Source: a bacterium
GTDB taxonomy: Bacteria; UBA4055
Assembly (NCBI GenBank): GCA_029559475.1
Contig: JAKQBN010000024.1
Coordinates: 1 to 34,695, forward strand
DNA length: 34,695 nt
Direction: 5' to 3'
Within the stretch, counting starts at the first letter, position 1. Every line of letters starts with the position of its first letter. Below, in pieces: positions 8,391 to 16,363 of this stretch. The position numbers and the translations under genes are program-made. The notes beneath the pieces are model-generated. The model was not told the DNA's origin and did no database searches. It was given only the letters and a program-made list of their open reading frames with translations.

Positions 8391-9146
8391 TCATTTTCCG
8401 ATTAACCTCAATACTCCATTTATGAAAGTGAGAGGATGAGCCGGGTTGCCCGGTACATAAAGATCTACCGGGTATTTTTCCAAAAATTTTCTGTTCACAG
8501 CATGCGAATCAGCGAACATTCCGCCTGATATCGCGTCCGTCCCGACTAGGATAAGTACCTTAGGACCGGGTGACGCATCCCAGCAGATCTGCAGAGCTTC
8601 AGACATGTTCTCAGTTATCGGGCCTGTAATAACAATACCGTCCGCATGTCTTGGTGAAGCGACGAATTCAATTCCGTATCTGCCCATATCAAAGTTTACA
8701 TTACCGGCCGCATACAGTTCAAATTCGCAGGAGTTGTCTCCGCCGGCTGAAACCTGTCTGAGCTTCAAAGCATTTTTAAAAAGTTTCCTGACTTCAGGTC
8801 TGACAATATTTTCATTGAATTTGATTTCGGAATCGCCTTTTCTGACGATAAGATTATTTTTATCATTCGAAGCGATTTTGTAATCGTTAGTGAATGCTAT
8901 CTTATCAGGGTAAGCCAGAGCGCATTCTTTACAGAAAACGCATTTACCTATATCTATCCCGAACCCGTCTTCGGTCGTTATAGCATTCGACGGGCACAAT
9001 TTTTTAATTTTCTCCGTTTCCTGATCAGTCGGATCTTCTTTTATCACAGGTCTCCCTCTGAATAATGGCGTAAGTACGGCTGTTTTCAGATCAGGCACAT
9101 ACTGGATGCCGTGCTGTCTTAATATTTTGAGTTCTTTTATTATCAT
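8391..9146 (-). CDS. Ehr-1 small subunit: ferredoxin domain fused to NuoB/HycG-like domain
   Basis: 251 residues with the same plan as the Ehr-2 copy. One-cluster ferredoxin domain: Cys51 (LCPSNAI) plus Cys69, Cys72, Cys75; the place of the fourth cysteine of that run is Tyr79 before Pro80. NuoB-like domain from about 128: FVASPRHADG, PGNPAHP. Of the four N2-type ligands only Cys140 remains (GDNSCEFE); the others are Asp137, Asp204 (GTDA) and Asn234 (PGNPA), the same replacements as in Ehr-2. One cysteine alone cannot hold the cluster in the usual way. The gene is 12 bases after the large subunit gene. Confidence 0.9.
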   Translation of the reverse strand: MIIKELKILRQHGIQYVPDLKTAVLTPLFRGRPVIKEDPTDQETEKIKKLCPSNAITTEDGFGIDIGKCVFCKECALAYPDKIAFTNDYKIASNDKNNLIVRKGDSEIKFNENIVRPEVRKLFKNALKLRQVSAGGDNSCEFELYAAGNVNFDMGRYGIEFVASPRHADGIVITGPITENMSEALQICWDASPGPKVLILVGTDAISGGMFADSHAVNRKFLEKYPVDLYVPGNPAHPLTFINGVLRLIGK

Positions 9147-9158
9147 ATCAGTCCCTTT

Positions 9159-10673
9159 TTAAAGGTCATAGCCGCAGTAGCTTAAGTCAAAACTTTTATT
9201 GCAGATCGGAAAATCAGATATCTCCTGATCCCTTACCGCAAGGGCAAGCGCGAACCAGTTATGCATTGAAGGATCACTGATCTTGTAATGCATAATATTC
9301 CCCTTCTCATCAGTAACCGCAAAATGGCATAATTCGCCTCTCCAAGCTTCTACGATAGACGCTGAAAAACGATCCGGTTTGAGCTTGTAATTATAATCCG
9401 GTTTCAAATTCGATTTTTCAGTATATTCCCATTTTGAGAGAAGCTCGAAAATATATTTCACTGATTCTTTTGCTTCAAGATAACGCAGCATTCCGCGGGC
9501 AAGAACATCCCCTTTTTCCTGAATTACGACCTGAGGTCTATGATTTTTGAAATACTGGAAAGGATGGGTCGATCTGATGTCTCTGGGGATGCTGCAGGTT
9601 CTCGCGGCCATTCCGACAGCGCCTATTCTATAAGCCTGTTCAGTAGTCACGATCCCGATCTCGTCAAATCTTCCAAGTACGCTAGGCAGAGAATAAATTC
9701 TTTCTGCCATATCAAAATATCTTTTTCCCGAATCATTCAGAATTTTTTTTATCTCTTCAACTGTTCTATCATTCAGCGGATAATTAGTTCCGAACGGTCT
9801 TACAAGCCCTTTTCCGAACCTGTTCCCGCACCAGAACTGAGTCGTATTTATTATGGTCGTTCGAAGCGCTTCGCATACGACCTGACCGAGCTGATATCCG
9901 ACATCTGTGCATAAAGCTGCAGTGTCACCTATATGAATTGCTATTCTTTCAAGTTCAAGAGCTATGCATCTTTCTATCTGAAGATCTTCGGGAGCTTCAA
10001 AATCTGCAAGCGACTCCATCAGTTGGCTGTGAGCAAGCGCATTTCCGACAGCTGTATCGCCGCCTGTGCTTTCTGAAAGAACGCACAGTTTGATCGGATT
10101 ATCATTCTGAAGCATCAGATTTTCAATCCCCCTGTGCTGATATCCAAGATGGATCTCAAGATGAAGTACCTTCTCTCCGTTGCAGATGAACCTGAAATGA
10201 CCCGGTTCGATCACTCCTGCATGAATAGGACCGACTCCGACTTCGTGAAGCTGGTCACTCATCATTTCGTAGAACGGATAATTATTCATAACTTTAATTT
10301 TGTCAGCTCTATTTTCAGAATATCTGACCGGTTTTGCCCACGGGTGCCCTTCAAAAGTGATCCCGAAGTTCTCAGCTATTTCCCTTTCAAAAATATGAAG
10401 CTGCGGAAATTCGGGTGTAAGAGAATCGAGCGCTGTTATCCCTGCCTTCAGTTCGTGTGATGACAAATAAATTTTCCCATCGCTGTCCTTAGCTATCGCA
10501 CAGATAAATTTCAGCTTATCATCTTTTCTGAATGCATAATAAGACAGGCAGTGGTTGTCCGAATCAACAAAGTACGATCTGAGCATATTTGCAAAATACT
10601 TATAACTCAGTACTGGTATATCCGCAAGATTTACCGAATCTGAATTATTGTATGTTTCGAGAAATAATTTCAT
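9159..10673 (-). CDS. Ehr-1 large subunit, NuoCD/HycE-like, without [NiFe] ligands
   Basis: 504 residues. NuoC-like N-terminal domain (HIFEREIAENFGI) fused to a NuoD / HycE-like domain (GVGPIHAGVIEPGHFRFICNG; IALELERIAIHIGDTAALCTD; WCGNRFGKGLVRPFG). The L1 site reads SESTGGDTAVGNAL with no cysteine, and the protein ends in LSYCGYDL, so at most one of the two L2 cysteines is kept. It lacks the C-terminal extension that hydrogenase maturation proteases remove. A catalytic hydrogenase role is therefore unlikely. GPxH, near the quinone- or substrate-site histidine of complex I NuoD, is retained. Paralogue of 1897-3420. Confidence 0.93.
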   Translation of the reverse strand: MKLFLETYNNSDSVNLADIPVLSYKYFANMLRSYFVDSDNHCLSYYAFRKDDKLKFICAIAKDSDGKIYLSSHELKAGITALDSLTPEFPQLHIFEREIAENFGITFEGHPWAKPVRYSENRADKIKVMNNYPFYEMMSDQLHEVGVGPIHAGVIEPGHFRFICNGEKVLHLEIHLGYQHRGIENLMLQNDNPIKLCVLSESTGGDTAVGNALAHSQLMESLADFEAPEDLQIERCIALELERIAIHIGDTAALCTDVGYQLGQVVCEALRTTIINTTQFWCGNRFGKGLVRPFGTNYPLNDRTVEEIKKILNDSGKRYFDMAERIYSLPSVLGRFDEIGIVTTEQAYRIGAVGMAARTCSIPRDIRSTHPFQYFKNHRPQVVIQEKGDVLARGMLRYLEAKESVKYIFELLSKWEYTEKSNLKPDYNYKLKPDRFSASIVEAWRGELCHFAVTDEKGNIMHYKISDPSMHNWFALALAVRDQEISDFPICNKSFDLSYCGYDL

Positions 10674-10681
10674 CTGCTGCT

Positions 10682-12109
10682 CTAATTAAATAAAATTTTC
10701 ACAGTCTGTTCTATCATGCCTTTTAAAAAAGGAGGCTGATAAAAGCAGAGAACGATTATTATAGTCAGAAAAATGTACTGGCTGACAGTTTCATACGGGC
10801 TTACTTTTTCATCAGCAACGAAATCCGGTTTTTCTCTCGGAGGTGAGAATACTACATGCATTACTCTGATTGTCGTGGCATAAATGATACAGCAAAGGAG
10901 AAAAGCTGCTGATATCAGAACGAACCAGTTCCCGTTCAGCACAAGGGCCTTAAAGATCATCATTTCCGTAAGGAACAAACCTGAGGGAGGAAAGGCCATG
11001 ATGCTGACGGCCCCGATTATCAGCACAAGAGCGCCTGCAGGAAATGTTTTCAGGTACCTTCCGCTGTTATCAAGCCATAACGTGCCCTGAACCCTGTAAA
11101 GCTGGTTCATTTGAATAAAAAGACTGGATTTTATGAACGAATGCAAAATTAGAAGAAGTATCGCGGCATAATACCCGTTCCCACCTACTCCGAGAGCTAT
11201 TGCCACAAGCCCCATATTTTCAAGTGTGGAATACGCGAACATTCTTTTCAAATGCTTTGCTTTCAGCATATATCCTGCGGCGGTGAGCAGAGATAACAAT
11301 CCTACAATAATAAGTATTTTATTCATCCATTCAAATATATCCGATCCGGATAGGGCTCCATAAACTCTTAAAAGCGTAATAAACCCCATGTTAACCAGCC
11401 CTGATGATATCAAAGCTCCAATAGGCGACGGAGCAACAGCATTTGCGTCTATACCGATCGTGTGCATAGGAAATATTTCCATTTTTGTGCCGAAACCGAC
11501 AAATATGAAAAGAAAGGCTATTTTTAAGTAAAGTGGCTTTGCATTGACAGCGACTTCTGAGATCGAAGCAAATGAAAGGTCGTTGTACGGCGTTCCGTTC
11601 ATCATCATAGAAATAAATAAGATCCCGATGAACGCAAGAGTTATACCCACAGAGCTTAAAAAAACATATTTCCAGGTGGCTTCGAGTGAAACAGTTGTCC
11701 TGTCATGATATATAAGACCTGCTACGGCAAGAGTTGTCGCCTCTGCGAAGATCCATAGAGCCGCAAGGTTATTTGAAAGATAAGCTCCGGTCATACAAGT
11801 TACAAGCAGAATAAGCGAGGAATGATAAATGTTGTATTTCCTTAAAGCATCTTTTGATACATAAATAAAGCCATGATAAATCACTGCGGTCACTATAATA
11901 GACAGAATAGACAGGAATAGAACTGCAAGGTTATCATAAGTAAAATAGATCAGGTCAGTGATTCCGATCCTTGTCCATGTATAAACAGTAAAGGAAATAT
12001 GTAATATTCCGAAAAATATAACTATTATCTTAGTAAGTGTCTTACTTTTGGAAAAGAAGATCGAGAAACCTAAGAGCGCGGATATTATAAAAAACAAATT
12101 CAATATCAT
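10682..12109 (-). CDS. Ehr-1 antiporter-like membrane subunit (HyfF/NuoN-like)
   Basis: 475 residues, the same length as the Ehr-2 paralogue, with about 13-14 membrane segments. It has the helix 5 glutamate in LWIFAEATTLAVAG, the helix 7 lysine in GFGTKMEIFPMHT followed by APSPIGALISSG, and a lysine in LHSFIKSSLF. These are the charged residues of the Mrp / NuoL-M-N proton channels. A predicted integral membrane subunit of the ion-translocating arm. Eight bases separate its stop from the large-subunit start. Confidence 0.9.
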   Translation of the reverse strand: MILNLFFIISALLGFSIFFSKSKTLTKIIVIFFGILHISFTVYTWTRIGITDLIYFTYDNLAVLFLSILSIIVTAVIYHGFIYVSKDALRKYNIYHSSLILLVTCMTGAYLSNNLAALWIFAEATTLAVAGLIYHDRTTVSLEATWKYVFLSSVGITLAFIGILFISMMMNGTPYNDLSFASISEVAVNAKPLYLKIAFLFIFVGFGTKMEIFPMHTIGIDANAVAPSPIGALISSGLVNMGFITLLRVYGALSGSDIFEWMNKILIIVGLLSLLTAAGYMLKAKHLKRMFAYSTLENMGLVAIALGVGGNGYYAAILLLILHSFIKSSLFIQMNQLYRVQGTLWLDNSGRYLKTFPAGALVLIIGAVSIMAFPPSGLFLTEMMIFKALVLNGNWFVLISAAFLLCCIIYATTIRVMHVVFSPPREKPDFVADEKVSPYETVSQYIFLTIIIVLCFYQPPFLKGMIEQTVKILFN

Positions 12110-12112
12110 TCA

Positions 12113-12727
12113 TCAGTCCTTAAGCTGGGTAAGCTGGTCAATATTAGGCTTTATCTTCATTCCGAAGAATCCGAGGATAAGAACGCCTACAAAAATATCG
12201 AGAAGGGTTCCGATATTTATCATCATGGGCATTTCACTTCCGACAGCTATGGAAAAGAGAAAAGCCGCATTTTCGAGTACAAGAAATCCGATAAGGTGTG
12301 AGATTATCAGTCTGTGAGTTACTATAATTATCAGCCCGGAGAACATTGTAAAGAAAGCTATAGTAAGGAAAACCGTGTCAACATACGGATTTTTAAGAGT
12401 ATAAGCCATAAAGATGCTTATAAATAGGGATATTATTATTAGCAGAAGTTCATAAAAACCAGAAAGGGCTTCGGTATTAACTTTTTCTACCCTGGTATTT
12501 TTTACGATAACATTTATCATATATGGTACGACCAGACCTTTAAAGAAAAAAGTCTCTGAAGATATAAAAATCAGATCTCCGATGCTGGCTTTATGAAGTT
12601 CAGCCAGGGTAATTCCGAAAAGAATGAATCCCTGCAGCCCCAAAAGCCTTGCATAAACGACGAACCTGTCAGTCACAGCCAGATAAACAATAGTTATAGC
12701 GAACATCACTGAAAGATAATTTATCAT
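12113..12727 (-). CDS. Ehr-1 small membrane subunit (HyfE-like)
   Basis: 204 residues with six or seven hydrophobic segments and the same VLENAAFLFSIAVGSEMPMM motif as its paralogue at 4856-5485. Positioned between NuoH-like and HyfF-like genes, as in hyf operons. Its start directly abuts the stop of the NuoH-like gene at 12728. Likely contributes the NuoK / MrpC-like part of the channel. Confidence 0.87.
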   Translation of the reverse strand: MINYLSVMFAITIVYLAVTDRFVVYARLLGLQGFILFGITLAELHKASIGDLIFISSETFFFKGLVVPYMINVIVKNTRVEKVNTEALSGFYELLLIIISLFISIFMAYTLKNPYVDTVFLTIAFFTMFSGLIIIVTHRLIISHLIGFLVLENAAFLFSIAVGSEMPMMINIGTLLDIFVGVLILGFFGMKIKPNIDQLTQLKD

Positions 12728-13639
12728 TTAAACGATTTTCCCTGTAATTATAATGATAATTATGAAAGCAATAAATGAAACGGCTGTCAAAGTAAGAATG
12801 AAATGAGGATTTTTACTCATCTTATTTCGTGCCCTGAATGATTCCAGCAGGCCGATTAGAACTGCAAACGATATTTGTATTAGAATGAACAGAATGATCT
12901 GTAAGAATATGTTCAGATCAGACGGTATCAGCAAGTTGTATATAATCGATCCGTAAACGGCAAATTTAAGATACGATGCAATGTGTATCAAAGCTTTATC
13001 AAAACCGCTGTTATCAAGAATCATAACTTCATGGATCATAGTAAGTTCAAGATGAGTTTTAGGATCGTCAACCGGGAACCTGCTGTTTTCTATCATGGCT
13101 ATCTGAACGAATAAATATACTCCGATTATGCTGAATATAAGCACGAAATCGCTCTGAGAAATATAAAATGATGTAAAGATATCGGAAAAAGATGTGTATC
13201 CTGTCAGCATAGCCAAAGTTGCAAGAAGTATAAAGAAAGCAGGTTCTACCAGCATTGAGAAAAGGGCTTCTCTGTTCGCGCCCATTCCCTCAAATCCGCT
13301 GCCTGTATCCAACGCGGAAATTATAATAAAGAATTTGCCTATAGCGAGGAGATATGAGAAGTAAACAAAATCGCTGTCAAAATCAAAAAAAGCGTGTTCA
13401 TTCGCAAAAGGTATAAGAAGCATCGCGCAAATAATTGCCGCAAGCCCGATAGTCGGCGCTATCTGAAATATAAAGCTGGCAGTACTACTGAAAATACTGT
13501 CTTTCTGAAGGAGAACTTTCAGATCGTAAATCGGCTGAAAAACTCCAGGTCCCTTTCTTCCTGACAGTATGCTTTTTGTTCTAAGAATTATTCCCGGAAA
13601 AATTAAAGCTGTTAGTATTGTTAAAATTATTCCTGTCAT
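12728..13639 (-). CDS. Ehr-1 NuoH/HyfC-like membrane subunit
   Basis: 303 residues, about eight membrane segments. Signature stretches GRKGPGVFQPIYDLKVL, GSGFEGMGANREALFSM and ENSRFPVDDPKTHLELTMIH followed by HEVMILDNSG identify the NuoH / HycD / HyfC family. It connects the cytoplasmic redox module to the membrane arm. One base from the NuoL-like gene upstream and none from the HyfE-like gene downstream, so co-translation is probable. Confidence 0.93.
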   Translation of the reverse strand: MTGIILTILTALIFPGIILRTKSILSGRKGPGVFQPIYDLKVLLQKDSIFSSTASFIFQIAPTIGLAAIICAMLLIPFANEHAFFDFDSDFVYFSYLLAIGKFFIIISALDTGSGFEGMGANREALFSMLVEPAFFILLATLAMLTGYTSFSDIFTSFYISQSDFVLIFSIIGVYLFVQIAMIENSRFPVDDPKTHLELTMIHEVMILDNSGFDKALIHIASYLKFAVYGSIIYNLLIPSDLNIFLQIILFILIQISFAVLIGLLESFRARNKMSKNPHFILTLTAVSFIAFIIIIIITGKIV

Positions 13640-13640
13640 A

Positions 13641-15638
13641 TCAGATAAGCTCGAAATAAGTTAGTACGAGTGCTGCAATAATGAATAAGAATATGTAAAG
13701 AATATAATGATGGATCTGACCGGTCTGCATTACAGCGATCTTTTTTAGAAGTTTAAGAATGAATTCTTTCGGATAGCTGATAATATAGTCATCGAAAATA
13801 TCTTTTGATACTGAGCTGAAACTTTTCTTTTCGGGAAATATATCGGTAGCCATAATTTCTTCAGATAATTTTTGTGATCTCAACACAGGATTAGCAAGCT
13901 CGATAAAGTTGTCTGAGTATGAATCAGCGGTGTACTGATGCTTCGATGTTCCGGCAGTGTAGCCGCATCCCCATGTTGGCCTGAGATCAGTTTTTTTCGA
14001 TCTGAAAATATTACGTCTGAAAGAGAAAAGAGCGGCTGTAATAATTATGAAAAGTCCGCTTAAAATATTTACCTGTAAAAGATTATTAAGCACGTTAGTG
14101 ATGATCGCGCTGTCATAAGCAGTATTTGTGAAAGTTTCTGAAACAATATTGAAAACAGGTACAACCACAATCGATGAAGCAAGGCCGATAACCATTATGA
14201 CGGATATAATGATGTATCCAGGTAGAATCATAGACATATTTACTTCTGTAGCTCCGCGAACCCTTATTGACCTCTCCTGACCGAGAAATGTTATTCCGTA
14301 CGCTCTAGTAAAACAGAAAAGGGCGAGTCCCCCGATCAGTGAAAGACCGATTATGCCTGACAATATAATGAAAGAATCATACAAACCTGATCCTGAAATA
14401 GACATGAACATACCGGAATATAAAAGATATTCTGATACGAAACCGTTAAATGGCGGCAGACCGCAGATGGCCAAGGACCCTATAAGGAAAATAAGAGCTG
14501 TATGAGGCATTTTTTTTACCAGTCCCCCTAGAACCTCCATATCTTTTGTGTGTGTGGCATGATTGACTGATCCGGCGGCAAAGAAAAGCATCGATTTAAA
14601 CAGCGAATGGTTCAATATATGAACAAGAGCGCCGCTGAAACCAAAGAGCACAAGTATTTGATTTTTCATTGCCATTCCGACAACTCCAAGACCTATTCCG
14701 ATCCCGATTATGCCGACGTTTTCAATAGTAGAATATGCCAGCATCTTTTTTATATCGCGCTGGGTTATAGCGGACATAATTCCCATGATTCCTGTAATCA
14801 GAGAAATTCCAAGTATTATTATTCCTATAGTCATAATATCGGACTGAAGTGCTGAAACGACTCTAAAAATACCGTAAAATCCCATCTTTATCATTATACC
14901 AGACATTATTCCGGATACATGAGAGGGAGCTGAGGGATGCGCAAGAGGAAGCCATGTATGGAGAGGTATAAAACCTGCTTTCATGCCGAATCCGATAAAG
15001 AACATCAGAAAAAGAATTGTGTTGGAATGATCTGAAAAATACGGTTTGAGCGAAGCAAAACCCATAACGCCGGTTCCGTTCTCCGCGATCATAAAAGCAA
15101 TAAGTATGAATAACATTCCTATATGCATCTGGATAAGGTAGTTTATGCCGGTCTTCATTATCGTCCGGTTCTCTGCGTTGAAAATAACAAGCATGAATGA
15201 TGAAATCGCCATTATCTCCCAGAGGATTATGAAAGCAGTTCCGTCCTGAAGCATAACGACCATGCACATCGAAATGTAAAGCCAGAAATATGAAAAGTAA
15301 TGTATTGAAAAACTCAGGGGGTATTTTATTCTGTAATAAGGCGAGAGGTATTTATATGCGTAAATGAACCCCGTGAGAGAAGTAAAGTTAATAGCGAGCA
15401 GAAAGAAAGAGGATAGTTTATCAATGTAGAACGAGAAATCAAAATTCAGAAATTCGAAATTCAGATCAACAATTAACGGCAGATCATCATAAAAAAGAGC
15501 TTTTATTCCCCATGACGAAGTTACAAACATTGCAATCAGCAATAATATCATAGTGAACAGGTACTTCAACCTGTTCGGAATGAAGTAAATTCCGACAGAT
15601 AATAATAATATAGCTGAAAACAATCCTGAAAACATCAT
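13641..15638 (-). CDS. Ehr-1 antiporter-like membrane subunit (HyfB/NuoL-like)
   Basis: 665 residues, NuoL / HyfB family. Helix 5 glutamate in FIILWEIMAISS (about residue 140), helix 7 lysine in GFGMKAGFIPLHTWLPLAH (about 219), LNHSLFKSMLFFAAGS and ICGLPPFNGF are all present, so the proton pathway looks intact. As in the paralogue, a soluble loop with PTWGCGYTAG precedes the last helix. Its ATG overlaps the DUF502 stop by four bases (15635-15638), tying DUF502 to the operon. Confidence 0.94.
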   Translation of the reverse strand: MMFSGLFSAILLLSVGIYFIPNRLKYLFTMILLLIAMFVTSSWGIKALFYDDLPLIVDLNFEFLNFDFSFYIDKLSSFFLLAINFTSLTGFIYAYKYLSPYYRIKYPLSFSIHYFSYFWLYISMCMVVMLQDGTAFIILWEIMAISSFMLVIFNAENRTIMKTGINYLIQMHIGMLFILIAFMIAENGTGVMGFASLKPYFSDHSNTILFLMFFIGFGMKAGFIPLHTWLPLAHPSAPSHVSGIMSGIMIKMGFYGIFRVVSALQSDIMTIGIIILGISLITGIMGIMSAITQRDIKKMLAYSTIENVGIIGIGIGLGVVGMAMKNQILVLFGFSGALVHILNHSLFKSMLFFAAGSVNHATHTKDMEVLGGLVKKMPHTALIFLIGSLAICGLPPFNGFVSEYLLYSGMFMSISGSGLYDSFIILSGIIGLSLIGGLALFCFTRAYGITFLGQERSIRVRGATEVNMSMILPGYIIISVIMVIGLASSIVVVPVFNIVSETFTNTAYDSAIITNVLNNLLQVNILSGLFIIITAALFSFRRNIFRSKKTDLRPTWGCGYTAGTSKHQYTADSYSDNFIELANPVLRSQKLSEEIMATDIFPEKKSFSSVSKDIFDDYIISYPKEFILKLLKKIAVMQTGQIHHYILYIFLFIIAALVLTYFELI

Positions 15639-16246
15639 TCTTTTACGACTCCTCCGGTAAGCAGGAACTGCATGGCTTTTTCGGTTTTCATGGGAAGATT
15701 CCTTATCTGTTCTGTGGTCACTATCATCAGAAAACCGCTCGTCGGGTTCGGTGTTGTGGGTATAAAGACCGAGAATCTTTTTACAGTCGGATCAGGATTG
15801 AACTCAGGTGTTACTTCTCCAGTATTGAATCCGATCGTCCATATATTTTTTGAAGGGTACTCGATCAGTACGGGATTGGAAAAGAAGGATTTTTTATTCG
15901 TCGAGAAAGAATCGATAACCTGCCTTACAGCTTTGTAGATAGGTCTTAATCCCGGGATGTGCATGAAAAATGAATCGGTAAGTGAAAGCAGAAGTTTTCC
16001 CATTACGGTTCTCATGAGTATCCCGAACCCCATGATCGCGAAGAACATTACTGTTATAGTCGCGATCTTGATAATGAACTGATGAGTATTCAAATACTCC
16101 TGTGGGATAAAGAAAATGAAATCTTCGATAATGCCTTCCATGAACCGGTAAACGAGCTTTATCACCCATATAGTTACTATCAGGGGTAATAGCGCGAGAA
16201 GACCCTGTATGAAATAGGAAAAAGCGGTTTTTGATAATCTTTTCAT
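15635..16246 (-). CDS. DUF502 family membrane protein
   Basis: 203 residues. Two hydrophobic segments at about 11-33 and 55-82, then a conserved soluble part (LTDSFFMHIPGLRPIYKAVRQV, VFIPTTPNPTSGFLMIV) typical of DUF502 proteins, whose function is not established. It is the first gene of the Ehr operon and overlaps the next gene by ATGA, so it is co-translated with Ehr-1. It may be an assembly or membrane-organising factor, or only a passenger; the sequence does not decide. A promoter candidate lies about 35 bases upstream. Confidence 0.88.
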   Translation of the reverse strand: MKRLSKTAFSYFIQGLLALLPLIVTIWVIKLVYRFMEGIIEDFIFFIPQEYLNTHQFIIKIATITVMFFAIMGFGILMRTVMGKLLLSLTDSFFMHIPGLRPIYKAVRQVIDSFSTNKKSFFSNPVLIEYPSKNIWTIGFNTGEVTPEFNPDPTVKRFSVFIPTTPNPTSGFLMIVTTEQIRNLPMKTEKAMQFLLTGGVVKE

Positions 16247-16279
16247 TTATCTGTCGGCTCCCGTCTTAAACAGGTCGGG

Positions 16280-16308
16280 AATGTAACAAAATATCGTTAA
16301 ATTTTCAA
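16280..16308 (-). promoter_or_regulatory. candidate promoter of the Ehr operon
   Basis: On the minus strand TTGAAA (-35, at 16303-16308) is followed after 17 bases by TACATT (-10, at 16280-16285). The leader between it and the DUF502 start has TCCCG and CGGGA able to pair, close to the weak ribosome binding site. No further good promoter is obvious inside the 15.7 kb operon. Confidence 0.5.
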
Positions 16309-16363
16309 GTTGTTTTTAATGTATAATTGGTATAAATTTTACTATCTTTAATACGGAGTGAAC

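Noticed and set aside
14863-15267. 134-residue minus-strand open frame inside the NuoL-like gene
   Set aside because: Shadow frame of a strongly conserved membrane protein, with composition unlike a real protein (rich in Arg, His, Tyr, Ser).
1139-15638. Formate hydrogenlyase or a true group 4 [NiFe] hydrogenase
   Set aside because: The gene order resembles hyf/hyc, but the nickel-binding cysteines are absent in both large subunits and no formate dehydrogenase or hyp maturation gene is in the window.
1139-15638. Recent duplication or assembly artefact of one Ehr operon
   Set aside because: The paralogues differ throughout in protein sequence and length (for example 507 and 504, 660 and 665, 248 and 251 residues), so they are not copies of one read set.
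16310-16345. Promoter for the alpha-2-macroglobulin gene (TATAAT at 16322-16327, TATAAA at 16331-16336)
   Set aside because: Several -10-like hexamers exist but none has a -35 at proper spacing, so I do not call one.
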